Shown: piece after piece, positions 24,514 through 33,859 of the stretch | How positions within the stretch are numbered: the first letter of the stretch is position 1 | How the letters are laid out: every line of letters starts with the position of its first letter | From: Pelotomaculum_C sp050950345 | GTDB lineage: Bacteria; Bacillota; Desulfotomaculia; Desulfotomaculales; Pelotomaculaceae | DNA length: 64,000 nucleotides | Assembly (NCBI GenBank): GCA_050950345.1 | Contig: JBMNHK010000007.1 | Coordinates: forward strand, 372,001 to 436,000 | Direction: 5' to 3' | The notes under the pieces: generated by a model | Told to the model about the DNA's origin: nothing | The model's database searches: none | What the model saw: only the letters and a program-made list of their open reading frames with translations | Program-made: the position numbers and the translations under genes

Positions 24514-26097
24514 TTGCCAGAAAGATATATGCTAAATTTTGACACCCGGGAACTGCACCAGGAAGAGGATGAATACCTGATTTTGGGAAGCGGTATCGCC
24601 GGTCTATATACTGCCCTGACCGCGGCTGCCGCCGGCGGTTCGGTGACGGTACTTACCAAAGTGGATACCATGGACACCGGTACAGACAAAGCCCAGGGCG
24701 GCATAGCGGTTGCTTTTGGTGATTTCGACTCCCCGGCTTTGCACATGGAGGATACTATTATTGCAGGGGCCGGCCTGTGTGATATTGAGGCGGTAGCGGC
24801 ACTGGTGCGGGAAGGGCCTGACCGGGTCCGGGAGTTAATCGACATGGGAGCTGTTTTTGACAGCGACAGTAATGGCTTCGCACTTACCCGTGAGGGCGCC
24901 CACAGCAGGCGGCGCATTTTGCATGCCAGCGGTGACGCTACCGGTGCGGAAATTCAGCGGGTCTTGACCCGGCAAGCCCTGGCCCAGGATAATATTAAGG
25001 TATATGAAAAACATTACGTTGTAGATCTCCTGGTCAGGGAAAACACCTGTTACGGTGCTCTGGCCTTTGACCGGGCCAGTGGCAGTTGCAAGGTCTTTCG
25101 CGCCAGGGCTGTTGTCCTGGCTACCGGTGGTCTGGGCCGCCTGTATGAACATAATACCAATCCCAGAGTTGCCACGGGAGACGGGATTGCCATTGCTTTT
25201 AGGGCCGGCGCGGAAGTAATGGACATGGAATTTGTCCAGTTTCACCCGACGGCTTTGAGTATGCCCGGGGCGCCGCGTTTTTTGATCTCGGAGGCTGTGC
25301 GGGGTGAGGGGGCTTATCTCCGCAACTCCCAGGGGTTGCGTTTTATGCCTCAATACCACGATCTGGCTGAACTGGCACCGCGGGATATTGTGGTGCGGGC
25401 GATTCTAAAGGAAATGGCCAAAACCGGCACCAACCATGTTTTCCTGGATCTTACCCACCTGTCCCCGGATGTTGTTAAACAACGTTTTCCCAATATTTTT
25501 ACGACTTGTGCCGGCTACAACCTTGATCTCAGCACCGATCTTATACCTGTAGCACCGGCAGCTCATTATATGATGGGCGGTGTTAAGACTAATTTGATGG
25601 GTGAAACCAGTATCAGGGGGTTGTATGCCTGTGGCGAGTGTTCTTGTCCGGGCGTACATGGGGCCAACCGGCTGGCCAGCAACTCCCTCCTGGACGGTCT
25701 GGTGTTCGGTGCCCGTATCGTAGAAGCAACCAGGAACTTTTTAAAAGATTACCGGCCCCCGCGGCTGGAATTTGCCTGCGACTGGCTGCTTAACCAGCCG
25801 GAAGTAGATTTTGAAGATTTGCGCTCGGAATTGGTGGTCATTATGGGCGAAAAGGTTGGCCCCTTACGCTCAGGCAAAGGCCTTAAGGAAGCGTTGGACT
25901 TCTTCGATCACTGGAGCCGGTTGCAGCGCCACATGGTGGTTACAGGTGATGGCATGGAAGTGAAAAATATGCTTCAGACCGGCGAACTGGTGGCGGAGGC
26001 TGCTCTGGCGCGTTGTGAAAGCCGCGGCGGACATTACCGGGTTGATTACCCCGAGTCTGTTAAACGCTGGCAGAAACACATTATTTTCCGGCGCTAA
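24514..26097 (+). CDS. nadB: L-aspartate oxidase
   Basis: 527 residues, TTG start with AAAGGTGG 7 bp upstream. FAD enzyme oxidising aspartate to iminoaspartate for NadA. The N-terminal dinucleotide motif is LGSGIAGLYTAL. Succinate-dehydrogenase-like parts follow: DKAQGGIAVAFGD, MEFVQFHPTAL, SEAVRGEGAYLRN, YMMGGVKTN and HGANRLASNSLLDGLVFG. Full length. nadC is separated from it by about 5 kb. Confidence 0.96.
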   Translation: MPERYMLNFDTRELHQEEDEYLILGSGIAGLYTALTAAAAGGSVTVLTKVDTMDTGTDKAQGGIAVAFGDFDSPALHMEDTIIAGAGLCDIEAVAALVREGPDRVRELIDMGAVFDSDSNGFALTREGAHSRRRILHASGDATGAEIQRVLTRQALAQDNIKVYEKHYVVDLLVRENTCYGALAFDRASGSCKVFRARAVVLATGGLGRLYEHNTNPRVATGDGIAIAFRAGAEVMDMEFVQFHPTALSMPGAPRFLISEAVRGEGAYLRNSQGLRFMPQYHDLAELAPRDIVVRAILKEMAKTGTNHVFLDLTHLSPDVVKQRFPNIFTTCAGYNLDLSTDLIPVAPAAHYMMGGVKTNLMGETSIRGLYACGECSCPGVHGANRLASNSLLDGLVFGARIVEATRNFLKDYRPPRLEFACDWLLNQPEVDFEDLRSELVVIMGEKVGPLRSGKGLKEALDFFDHWSRLQRHMVVTGDGMEVKNMLQTGELVAEAALARCESRGGHYRVDYPESVKRWQKHIIFRR

Positions 26098-26264
26098 CAG
26101 GGTTTAAGCCGCCTGAATATTTAAGCATAAGCCGCAGCAAGCTATACCGGGATAAAATTAACTAAACCCGGTAAGATCAGCTGCGCTTTTCTTTATCGAC
26201 GGCAAAGATAATTGCGGCGAAAGATAATTGCCGCGTCAAGAAACCTTTGAACTGGAGATGGATA

Positions 26265-27428
26265 ATGAGCAAGATTGACTTGATTGCAACAGCAACCTTC
26301 GGGTTGGAGGCGGTAGTGGCCAGGGAAGTAAGGGCCTTAGGCTACCAGGATGTCCAGGTGGAAAACGCCCGGGTTGCTTTTACTGCTGACGAAGAGGCTA
26401 TCTGCCGGGCCAATCTCTGGCTGCGGTCAGCTGACCGCGTGCTGGTCAAGATGGGGGAGTTCCAGGCCAGGACTTTTGAAGAGCTCTTCCAGCAAACCAG
26501 GGCGCTACCCTGGGCGGATTGGCTGCCGGAAAACGCTACCTTCCCCGTGGAAGGGAAATCCATTAAATCCCAGCTGCACAGTGTGCCTGACTGCCAGGCC
26601 ATTGTCAAAAAAGCTATTGTGGAAAAAATGAAAGAGCGCTACCGGCGGGAGTGGTTTCCTGAAAATGGTCCCAGGTATACCATTGAGGTAGCGCTTTTAA
26701 AAGATAGGGTCACCCTCACCATCGACACCAGCGGCGCGGGACTGCACAAGAGAGGTTACCGCACTTTAAGCAGCCAGGCGCCCCTCAAAGAGACTCTGGC
26801 TGCAGCCATGATTTCTCTAAGCTACTGGGAACCCGGGCGCACCCTGATCGACCCTTTCTGCGGTTCGGGAACTATCCCCATTGAGGCGGCTTTAATGGGG
26901 CTCAACATTGCCCCCGGCCTGGCCAGAACCTTTGATGCTGAAAAGTGGCCCAACATACCGGCCTCTCTCTGGAGCCGGGCCAGGGAAGAAGCCCGGGATC
27001 TGGCTGTTTTGGATCGCCCTTTGCATGTATTGGGCTCCGATATTGACGGTAAAGTCCTGGGTATAGCCCGTTATCATGCCAGACAGGCCGGCCTGGAAGG
27101 CAAGGTCTTCTTTCAGAAACTGCCCGCCGCCGAACTGCGTTCCAGCAAGCTCTATGGTTGTGTGATCTGCAACCCGCCCTACGGTGAGCGCATGGGGGAG
27201 AGGGGTGAGACCGAGGCGATCTATAGAGAGCTGGGGAACTCCTTTAAGCGTATGGATACTTGGTCCTTCTACATCTTAACCGCTCACCCCGGGTTCGAAA
27301 CCTTATTTGGGAAAAAGGCGGATAAGAAGCGCAAACTATACAATGGGCGGATCGAGTGTCATTACTATCAATATTACGGGCCCCGCCCGCCCAGGCCGAA
27401 AAACATGGCTGAATCCACAATGCTTTAA
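26265..27428 (+). CDS. THUMP-domain class I RNA methyltransferase (RlmL-N/YpsC type)
   Basis: 387 residues from the ATG at 26265, 7 bp after GGAG. An N-terminal THUMP region (residues about 45-155) binds RNA. The UPF0020 methyltransferase domain has the SAM-site region TLIDPFCGSGTIPIEAALM and the catalytic NPPYGERMGE. This arrangement matches bacterial m2G-type 23S rRNA methyltransferases, often misannotated as adenine-specific DNA methylases. The exact target base is not deducible. Single gene. Confidence 0.85.
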   Translation: MSKIDLIATATFGLEAVVAREVRALGYQDVQVENARVAFTADEEAICRANLWLRSADRVLVKMGEFQARTFEELFQQTRALPWADWLPENATFPVEGKSIKSQLHSVPDCQAIVKKAIVEKMKERYRREWFPENGPRYTIEVALLKDRVTLTIDTSGAGLHKRGYRTLSSQAPLKETLAAAMISLSYWEPGRTLIDPFCGSGTIPIEAALMGLNIAPGLARTFDAEKWPNIPASLWSRAREEARDLAVLDRPLHVLGSDIDGKVLGIARYHARQAGLEGKVFFQKLPAAELRSSKLYGCVICNPPYGERMGERGETEAIYRELGNSFKRMDTWSFYILTAHPGFETLFGKKADKKRKLYNGRIECHYYQYYGPRPPRPKNMAESTML

Positions 27429-27430
27429 TA

Positions 27431-27646
27431 TTATTTATCCTGCAGCACTTCTCTAGCCCTTGCCAGCTCGGAAGCCGGCACCATCAGACGTACACCCCCG
27501 ATCACAAAGGGGGTGTAGCCGGCGGCCTGTTCATCGAAAAGAAATACTTGAATCCCGGCTCCTTCCAGCAGCCCTTTCAACAGGTGCGCCTCCACAAGGT
27601 CATTGGTGGCGGCTGCCTGTACCAGTCTGTCACCCTTATCAGTCAC
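27431..27646 (-). CDS. Small DUF2007-type protein
   Basis: 71 residues from the GTG at 27646, which has AAGGGGG about 9 bp upstream; the frame stays open further upstream through hydrophobic sequence that lacks a good start. The core (AAATNDLVEAHLLKGLLEGA, then MVPASELARAREVLQ) fits the DUF2007 putative signal-transducing fold. Function unknown. Convergent with the methyltransferase gene, two bases between stops. Confidence 0.65.
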   Translation of the reverse strand: MTDKGDRLVQAAATNDLVEAHLLKGLLEGAGIQVFLFDEQAAGYTPFVIGGVRLMVPASELARAREVLQDK

Positions 27647-27728
27647 TATTTTTACCCCCTTATAATGAAATCCGGCAATTACAACTACCCTTTTTAATAT
27701 TATAGCGGCTAATAGTATGTAAAGATAA

Positions 27729-27757
27729 TTGAGAAAATTGAAACATTGCACTATAAT
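27729..27757 (+). promoter_or_regulatory. Promoter of the alcohol dehydrogenase gene
   Basis: TTGAGA (27729-27734), 17-bp spacer, TATAAT (27752-27757). Confidence 0.75.
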
Positions 27758-27810
27758 AATATTATTCAATTGACTTAATAATCCTAAAATGAAAAGGAGA
27801 GGTTAATGAA

Positions 27811-28869
27811 GTGAGAGGTTTTGGAGTATTTGAAAAAGGCAAAGTAGGCTGGATGGAAAAGCCGGATCCGGTATGCGGGCCTGATGAGGTTATCTGTCGT
27901 CCAATAGCTTTGGCCCCTTGCTCTTCTGATGTACACTCTGCTTATGAAATGGAAGGCGAATACCTCAAAAACAGGATCCTGGGCCACGAATCTGTGGGCG
28001 AGATCATTGAAGTTGGTTCCGAGATCAAGGATTTTAAAGTCGGTGATAAAGTCGTCATTCCATGCACAACTCCTACCTGGAAACACCCCGACATTCAAGA
28101 CAGCAATCATCAAGATGCAGGGGGGCTTTTCACGGCCATTAACTTCTCTTCATATGAGGACGGTACTTTTGCGGATAAGATCAAGGTCCGTTCTGCCGAT
28201 ATGAACCTTGCCCACTTGCCGGAAGGTGTCTCACTGGAAGCTGCCTGTATGGTTACCGATATGATGACCACCGGTTTCTATGGCGCAGAAAACGCCCAGG
28301 TCAAATTCGGTGATACAGTTGTTGTATTCGGTATTGGCCCTGTGGGTCTTATGGCGGTTGCCGGTTCTGCCCTTATGGGAGCCGGCCAACTTATCGGCGT
28401 AGGGACAAGGCCCGACTGTGTGAGACTTGCCAGGGAATACGGCGCCACCGACATTGTCAGCTATAAAGAAGGTGATGTCGGAGAACAAATCATGGAGCTG
28501 ACCGGCGGCAAAGGCGTTGACGCCGCAATCGTTGCCGGCGGGGATTTGGACACGTTTTATACCGCCATTGAGGTGACCAAATGCGGTGGCAATATCTCCA
28601 TGCTCCATGTGCTTACTGAAATTGAATCAATTAATATTCCTAATGCGGCCATTGCCGGTTTCCTCTCTCACAAAACCATCAGAGGCGGACTATGTCCGGG
28701 GGGCAGAAAGAGAATGGAGAGACTGCTCTCCATGATCGTGGCGGGCCGTGTTGACCCCGGCAAGCTCATCACCCATAGATTTAATGGCCTGGATGAGATT
28801 GAGCAAGCCTTCCATCTTATGGTTAACAAACCCCGGGATCTAATCAAACCTATCGTGCTATTCGACTAA
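27811..28869 (+). CDS. Zinc-dependent, NADP-preferring secondary alcohol dehydrogenase
   Basis: 352 residues from the GTG at 27811 (AAAGGAGAGG upstream). Close in pattern to the Thermoanaerobacter brockii / Clostridium beijerinckii secondary ADH. Catalytic zinc ligands are Cys37 (APCSSDVH) and His59-Glu60 (ILGHESVGE), with Asp in VTDMMTTGF. The cofactor fold is GIGPVGLMAVAGSALMGAG, followed by VGTRPDC, where the residues after the second strand favour NADP. It would interconvert 2-propanol and acetone or similar alcohols and ketones. It has its own promoter and terminator. Confidence 0.9.
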   Translation: MRGFGVFEKGKVGWMEKPDPVCGPDEVICRPIALAPCSSDVHSAYEMEGEYLKNRILGHESVGEIIEVGSEIKDFKVGDKVVIPCTTPTWKHPDIQDSNHQDAGGLFTAINFSSYEDGTFADKIKVRSADMNLAHLPEGVSLEAACMVTDMMTTGFYGAENAQVKFGDTVVVFGIGPVGLMAVAGSALMGAGQLIGVGTRPDCVRLAREYGATDIVSYKEGDVGEQIMELTGGKGVDAAIVAGGDLDTFYTAIEVTKCGGNISMLHVLTEIESINIPNAAIAGFLSHKTIRGGLCPGGRKRMERLLSMIVAGRVDPGKLITHRFNGLDEIEQAFHLMVNKPRDLIKPIVLFD

Positions 28870-28917
28870 TCAATTATAGTGGGACAGTAACAGCCCCTTG
28901 TACCACTTTATGCACAT

Positions 28918-28953
28918 ACACCCCTTTTTAATGAGAGAAGGGGTGTCTTTTTT
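28918..28953 (+). terminator. Rho-independent terminator after the alcohol dehydrogenase gene
   Basis: ACACCCCTT pairs with AAGGGGTGT, followed by CTTTTTT. Confidence 0.85.
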
Positions 28954-28993
28954 ATCTGGGATAAAGGGGGATAGGTATCTTGTCCCTTCGTGT

Positions 28994-29698
28994 TTAGTGG
29001 CTGGGGACGGATGCGGCCAGCAGTTTTTTGAACTGTTGCCATAGTGAGTCGTTCAGGGCGATGTATTCCTGGAGCAGATCGTAGGATTGAGTCAAGAGGT
29101 GCGGGTTGTCGTAGCGCCTCTTTAGTTGTTCCAGCACATCCTCCGGCGCCATGCGCAGCAAGTCCTCGCCATTGAGATGCCGGTATAGAAGCAAAAAGCG
29201 GGGCAGGTTCTCTTCATGGCAGAGGGTTTTGGCCAACTTTATTTGCGACGCTAACTCAGCTGGCTCCAGCCCGCTTGCAGTGAGCCTTTGGACGGTAGTG
29301 GCATATTGCCGGGCTTGCCGCCGAAACGCCTCAGCCAGTTCATCCAGTTCAACCGCCGTAGCAGGCTTGCCCAGCCGGATTAACTTTTTGGCCAGGCGAT
29401 GCCGGTTTCTGGCCGGGCTATGCCGCTCCCGGTAAGTATAGCAAAGGCCGATGATAAAACTCAGCCATTGTCGCCGGGAGCCGTTTAATATCCTCAGCAG
29501 TTTACGCATCTTGCGCCGGTCGATTTCCCCCTCGTCTGCTTCCTGATGATTTTTGATGTAATCTATTGTTCCGTAGGGATATATATAGGGCCAGACAGGC
29601 TCTAAACAGCGCAACAGGAGCTGTTCATCAGGTGCTTCGTCCCGCAGCCTTTCACCCATAATATTAGCCAGCATGAGCAACTCTTTTAATTTAACCAC
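28994..29698 (-). CDS. Unrecognised helical protein, 234 residues
   Basis: GTG start at 29698 with AAAGGA 8 bp upstream. Not recognised. No signal peptide or membrane helix is apparent from the chosen start. The sequence is mostly charged alpha-helix, with many Arg/Lys, and a Tyr/Pro-rich patch near residue 45 (WPYIYPYGTIDYIKNH). Other segments are RRKMRKLLRILNGSRRQW and LLLYRHLNGEDLLRMAPEDV. Codon use resembles the neighbours. It diverges from the lipoprotein gene; the 29699-29965 gap holds nothing recognised. Confidence 0.55.
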   Translation of the reverse strand: MVKLKELLMLANIMGERLRDEAPDEQLLLRCLEPVWPYIYPYGTIDYIKNHQEADEGEIDRRKMRKLLRILNGSRRQWLSFIIGLCYTYRERHSPARNRHRLAKKLIRLGKPATAVELDELAEAFRRQARQYATTVQRLTASGLEPAELASQIKLAKTLCHEENLPRFLLLYRHLNGEDLLRMAPEDVLEQLKRRYDNPHLLTQSYDLLQEYIALNDSLWQQFKKLLAASVPSH

Positions 29699-29965
29699 AA
29701 AAAACATCCTTTCTATATTACTAAAGTATACTAAAAAACAGGGTAAATACAGTGGAGCTATTGAGCTCAACAGGTAAGATTTGTTAAGATGTACTGTTTA
29801 TTCTGTGATAAGTCTGTTAAAATTGTACTGGATCCTCTACCCGTTGAAAAGCTTAGCAGTTATATTGACGTTAAGACATCTAAGGTATGTCATTTTTGGG
29901 CAAGCTACCATAGGGAGTTAACTGCTACGGATGTAGGGGCACTATCATTAGAGCAGGTGATTCTT

Positions 29966-31027
29966 GTGAAGCTGAGGGCACTGAAGTTCCTGGGGTTACT
30001 CTGTTTTTGCTTTATGGCGCTGGTGTTGGTGGCAGGGTGTAATCCCTGGGGTACGGAAACTAACCCAACCAGGCCACTGGTAATTAAACCGGAGGACTTC
30101 AGTCTCTTTTTATTCGAGTCCTCAGAAGAAATATACAGGGCCAATATCAAAGATCCCGCCATGTGGGAGGGTTTAAAGGTCTATGCGGAACAGGATCCCG
30201 ACTATGCTTTGCACTATAACTGGCTTTATACAGTTTACAACGGTATGGACGAAAGACGTCGCGGCCAGCTCAAGGCAATAATGGAACAATACCACCCGCA
30301 GACCATGAATGAAAGGCTGCTGCAAAAAGGCAAGCAGGAAGCGGATCTGCAAGAGTTGCTGGCTTTTATCGCAGAAGATAGTTTTTTCAGTAGTCAAAGG
30401 GGTACTTTGCTGGATTTCTACACCTGGTACGGCACTAATTGGGCCGGTCCCCACTACGCCCAGATCAAGCCCCTGCTCCAGCAAAAAGCACAGCTTACCA
30501 AAGAACTGGTAGGGCAGGGTTTTGATCTTAACACCTTTTTTGAAAAGGAAACGGATATTAAGCTCAAGAAAAAGCCGGATAATATCGAGTTGCTGTTAAC
30601 TATGCGTATCTATGGCTGCGCCGGCTATTATCGTGATCGGGATTCCTTGACTACGATCCAGTGGAACTGCCCGCCGGAAAAGGTTTGGCTGGTACCCTTT
30701 AACGAGGTTTCTGCCTATTATTTCCGCACTTTCACCGGCGATTGGAACTTTAAGTATCTGGTGTCCAGGCTGAAAAAAGACGAGCAACTGATGGAAAAAT
30801 ATAAAGAGGATGTGCCTTATACCTGGGACGGCTGGATCGAAGCAAACCTTACCGAGGGTTTTGCCCGTTACCTGCTTGTCCGCAAAGGCATAACCAGAGA
30901 TGTTGGTGACGGCATCTATATTTTTGATGAAGCTTATGCCCGGGCGCTGGCCGCCGGCTTTGATCCCGATAAAACTACCCTCAAGGATTTCACAATGAGA
31001 TTTTTGAAACATAAATACGATATATAG
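29966..31027 (+). CDS. Predicted lipoprotein of unknown function
   Basis: 353 residues from the GTG at 29966, chosen because GCAGGTGATT precedes it and a clean lipoprotein signal follows (KLRALKFLGLLCFCF, lipobox LVAGC near residue 20). The frame is open further upstream to 29789, but that part looks non-coding. The mature protein is rich in aromatic and charged residues (LHYNWLYTVYNGMDERRRG, WDGWIEANLTEGFARYLL). No HExxH or other catalytic motif is evident. Located 13 bp before nadC, so the two may be co-transcribed. Confidence 0.65.
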   Translation: MKLRALKFLGLLCFCFMALVLVAGCNPWGTETNPTRPLVIKPEDFSLFLFESSEEIYRANIKDPAMWEGLKVYAEQDPDYALHYNWLYTVYNGMDERRRGQLKAIMEQYHPQTMNERLLQKGKQEADLQELLAFIAEDSFFSSQRGTLLDFYTWYGTNWAGPHYAQIKPLLQQKAQLTKELVGQGFDLNTFFEKETDIKLKKKPDNIELLLTMRIYGCAGYYRDRDSLTTIQWNCPPEKVWLVPFNEVSAYYFRTFTGDWNFKYLVSRLKKDEQLMEKYKEDVPYTWDGWIEANLTEGFARYLLVRKGITRDVGDGIYIFDEAYARALAAGFDPDKTTLKDFTMRFLKHKYDI

Positions 31028-31040
31028 AGGAGACAATGAG

Positions 31041-31898
31041 TTGGAACTTAACCGGTTATTTTTGGATGAAATAATTGACCGTTGCCTGCGCGAAGATGTG
31101 GGTACCGGTGATCTTACTACCAACAGCATTGTACCTGCCCAGGCTACCACCCGGGGCTATATTATGGCCAAGGAAGCCGGTGTGGTGGCTGGTTTACATC
31201 TGGCGGAAAGGGTGTTTTGCCGCCTGGAGCCCTCCATTAAGTTCGAGGCATTGGTTGAAGACGGTGATGCTGTTTTGCCCGGCGCCATACTAGCCGGCCT
31301 TGAAGGTAAGACCAGGGCCATTCTCACCGGTGAACGCCTGGCTTTAAATTTTCTGCAGCATCTTTCCGGCATTGCCACCCGGACGTCTGAGCTGGTTAAG
31401 CTGCTGGATGGTCAACCTGTCCGGCTTGTAGATACCAGAAAAACAACCCCGGGTTTGCGGGAACTGGAAAAGTATGCCGTCAGGGTTGGAGGAGGTTATA
31501 ACCACCGGTTTGGCCTGTACGACGGTATTCTGATCAAAGACAACCATATTAAAGCGGCAGGCGGCATCACACCTGCAATCAAAGCAGCCAGAAGTGCAAG
31601 CCCCCATACCCTGAAGATTGAGGTGGAGGTAGAGGATCTGGCCGGTGTGCAGGAAGCTTTGGCTGCGGGGACCGATATAATTATGCTTGATAATATGTCG
31701 CCGGAGGAGATGGCGGAGGCGGTCAGAATTATTGCCGGTCGCGCCGCAGTCGAGGCCTCCGGCGGCATCAGTGAGGGCAATATCCAGGCTGTGGCGGCTA
31801 GCGGGGTCGATATGATCTCGGTTGGGGCGCTAACCCATTCGGTGAAAGCTATGGACATCAGTTTGGACCTGCATGAGGTCAAAGCTGTGCATAAATAA
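31041..31898 (+). CDS. nadC: Nicotinate-nucleotide pyrophosphorylase (carboxylating)
   Basis: 285 residues, TTG start after AGAGGAG. Converts quinolinate and PRPP to nicotinate mononucleotide, completing the NadB-NadA route encoded 5 kb upstream. Signatures: REDVGTGDLTT, LNFLQHLSGIATRT, VDTRKTTPGLRELEKYAV, GGGYNHRFGLYDGILIKDNH and DIIMLDNMSPEEM. Full length. Confidence 0.96.
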   Translation: MELNRLFLDEIIDRCLREDVGTGDLTTNSIVPAQATTRGYIMAKEAGVVAGLHLAERVFCRLEPSIKFEALVEDGDAVLPGAILAGLEGKTRAILTGERLALNFLQHLSGIATRTSELVKLLDGQPVRLVDTRKTTPGLRELEKYAVRVGGGYNHRFGLYDGILIKDNHIKAAGGITPAIKAARSASPHTLKIEVEVEDLAGVQEALAAGTDIIMLDNMSPEEMAEAVRIIAGRAAVEASGGISEGNIQAVAASGVDMISVGALTHSVKAMDISLDLHEVKAVHK

Positions 31899-32044
31899 AT
31901 TATTGGCCGGTCAGAGAGTGATTGCGTTCTTAAGAGAGTTATTGCGCCCTTAATGTAAACCGCGATTTAATGCCGGGTTGACATAGAGGCGTCGGCGGCA
32001 TAGAATATTTATTGCGAGAAGTTGAGTTGCTGGGGTGGGCGTTT

Positions 32045-33022
32045 TTGAAAGAGGAAATCTTAAAGCTGCTTAAAAAAAATCCTGACACCTATGTCTCGAG
32101 TGGGGAAATCTGCCAGAACCTCCTGGTGACCAGGGCGGCTGTGTGGAAACAGATACAGTCTTTGCGGGAAGAAGGCTATATAATTGAGGCTCGCCCCCGT
32201 CGGGGCTACCGCCTGCTGCAAAGCCCCGACAGGCTTTATCCGGCGGAGATTAGGGAGGGGCTTAGTACCCTGGTCATGGGCCAAAAGAAAATAATCTATT
32301 TCCCCACCCTGGTTTCCACCAATGATCTGGCCTGGTCGGAGGCGCAAGGTGGTTGTCCGGAAGGAACACTGGTGGTGGCCGAGGAGCAGACCGGCGGTAA
32401 AGGCAGGTTGGGGCGTTCCTGGCATTCCCCCTATGGTCAGGGACTCTTTTTCTCCCTGGTTTTGAGGCCTTTGGTCAACCCCCAGGAAGTCGCCCGGGTT
32501 ACGATGCTGGCCGCGGTAGCCCTGGCCTCGGCCATCGGTGAAGTAACCGGCCTGACTGTGGGGATTAAATGGCCCAATGACCTGTTGGTGGATGGGAAAA
32601 AGGTTAGCGGCATCCTGGCCGAGATGCAGGGAGATCAGGACAGAGTCAACTTTTTGATCATGGGCGCGGGTATTAATGTTAATCACCAGCTGGAGGATTT
32701 TCCAGAGGAACTGCAACCCTTGGCCACTTCTTTAAAGCTTGCCTGTGGGCAACCTGTTGTGCGGGTAAAACTGCTACAGGCTTGTTTAGAGGCCTTTGAG
32801 CACTGGTATTTTTTATGGCTGGAACAGGGCTTTGCCCCGGTGCTAGCCCGTTGGAAGGAGTTATCTGTGACCTTAAACCGTGCGGTAAGGGCCAGCACCT
32901 TAAAGGAAACCTGGGAAGGCTGGGCTCAGGATGTTGATGGGGACGGGGCGTTGCTCCTGCGGCTGCCTAACGGCGCAATACAAAAATTAGCAACCGGGGA
33001 GGTGTCCTTGCGGGTGAAATAA
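32045..33022 (+). CDS. birA: Biotin-[acetyl-CoA-carboxylase] ligase and biotin repressor
   Basis: 325 residues from the TTG at 32045 (GGGGTGG upstream). The N-terminal winged helix-turn-helix (VSSGEICQNLLVTRAAVWKQ, then LREEGYIIEARPRRGYRL) makes this the regulatory class. The catalytic domain carries GRLGRSWHSPYGQG for biotinyl-AMP and KWPNDLLVDGKKVSGIL. A BirA-type operator lies just downstream before bioY, consistent with repression of biotin uptake by this protein. Confidence 0.95.
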   Translation: MKEEILKLLKKNPDTYVSSGEICQNLLVTRAAVWKQIQSLREEGYIIEARPRRGYRLLQSPDRLYPAEIREGLSTLVMGQKKIIYFPTLVSTNDLAWSEAQGGCPEGTLVVAEEQTGGKGRLGRSWHSPYGQGLFFSLVLRPLVNPQEVARVTMLAAVALASAIGEVTGLTVGIKWPNDLLVDGKKVSGILAEMQGDQDRVNFLIMGAGINVNHQLEDFPEELQPLATSLKLACGQPVVRVKLLQACLEAFEHWYFLWLEQGFAPVLARWKELSVTLNRAVRASTLKETWEGWAQDVDGDGALLLRLPNGAIQKLATGEVSLRVK

Positions 33023-33047
33023 AATTTTGCCCATTTTTTTGCCTGTA

Positions 33048-33079
33048 TTGTCAACTTGATTATGAAAGCAAGTTGACAA
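33048..33079 (+). promoter_or_regulatory. BirA operator upstream of bioY
   Basis: TTGTCAACT and AGTTGACAA are perfect inverted 9-bp half sites with a 14-bp spacer, matching the Firmicute BirA consensus TTGTTAACC-N14/16-GGTTAACAA. The perfect arms extend to 12 bp (33047-33058 and 33069-33080). Located between birA and bioY. Confidence 0.85.
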
Positions 33080-33161
33080 TGCTCCGGCAGGAACTTGCAG
33101 CCAATGGCCTTCGATTGCGCAGCTAATATAAATGCACAAAAAAATGTTTAGGAGTGTTCCT

Positions 33162-33749
33162 ATGTCCAAATTATCCGCCCGGGATATTACCATGACGGCG
33201 GTTTTCGCCGCTCTGGCTGTGGTAGCGGCTATGCTGGTTCGCTACGGTGGCTCGGTGGTGCCTTTTAGTTTGATGCCTTTCGTAGCTATGCTGGCCGGGG
33301 CTCAGTTGGGGGCCAGGCTGGGGGCTTTGAGCATGCTGGTATACATACTTTTGGGTTTAGCGGGGCTGCCTGTTTTCGCCACCCCTCCTTTTGGCGGGCC
33401 GGCCTATGTATTGCAGCCTACTTTCGGTTTTCTGCCCGGGTTTGTCGGTTGCGCCTATGTTACAGGTTTATTGCTGAAGGATAAAGAGGAAGTCAGTATT
33501 GCTCGTTACTTCCTGGCCATGGTTGCCGGTATCTTGGTTTACTACCTGATTGGCTTACCATATCTGTACATCATATTAAATTTTTATCTAGCTAAAACTA
33601 TGTCTATAGCTCAAGTGCTGGCCATTGGCTTTACCCCTTTTATCGCCCTGGATCTGGTGAAGGCGGTAATAGCGGCTGTATTGGCCAAGGCTGTTCATCG
33701 CCGGCTTAATGCTTATGGGTTGGCGTCGCAGTATAAAAAAATTTTATAA
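33162..33749 (+). CDS. bioY: Biotin transporter substrate-binding subunit (ECF S component)
   Basis: 195 residues from the ATG at 33162 (AGGAG 7 bp upstream); an ATG ten codons earlier lacks a site. Integral membrane protein with about six helices. BioY hallmarks are VVPFSLMPFVAMLAGAQLGA, YILLGLAGLPVFA and GGPAYVLQPTFGFLPGF. Imports biotin alone or with a shared ECF energy module. Controlled by the adjacent BirA site. Confidence 0.95.
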   Translation: MSKLSARDITMTAVFAALAVVAAMLVRYGGSVVPFSLMPFVAMLAGAQLGARLGALSMLVYILLGLAGLPVFATPPFGGPAYVLQPTFGFLPGFVGCAYVTGLLLKDKEEVSIARYFLAMVAGILVYYLIGLPYLYIILNFYLAKTMSIAQVLAIGFTPFIALDLVKAVIAAVLAKAVHRRLNAYGLASQYKKIL

Positions 33750-33859
33750 CGATTGAACAATTAGTACTGACAAGTATACTGAAATGGGAAGTTATGTGTC
33801 TGTTTTTTAATAATACCCTGGCATAATATGTGATTTAAACAAGTAAGGGGGTTTATTGC

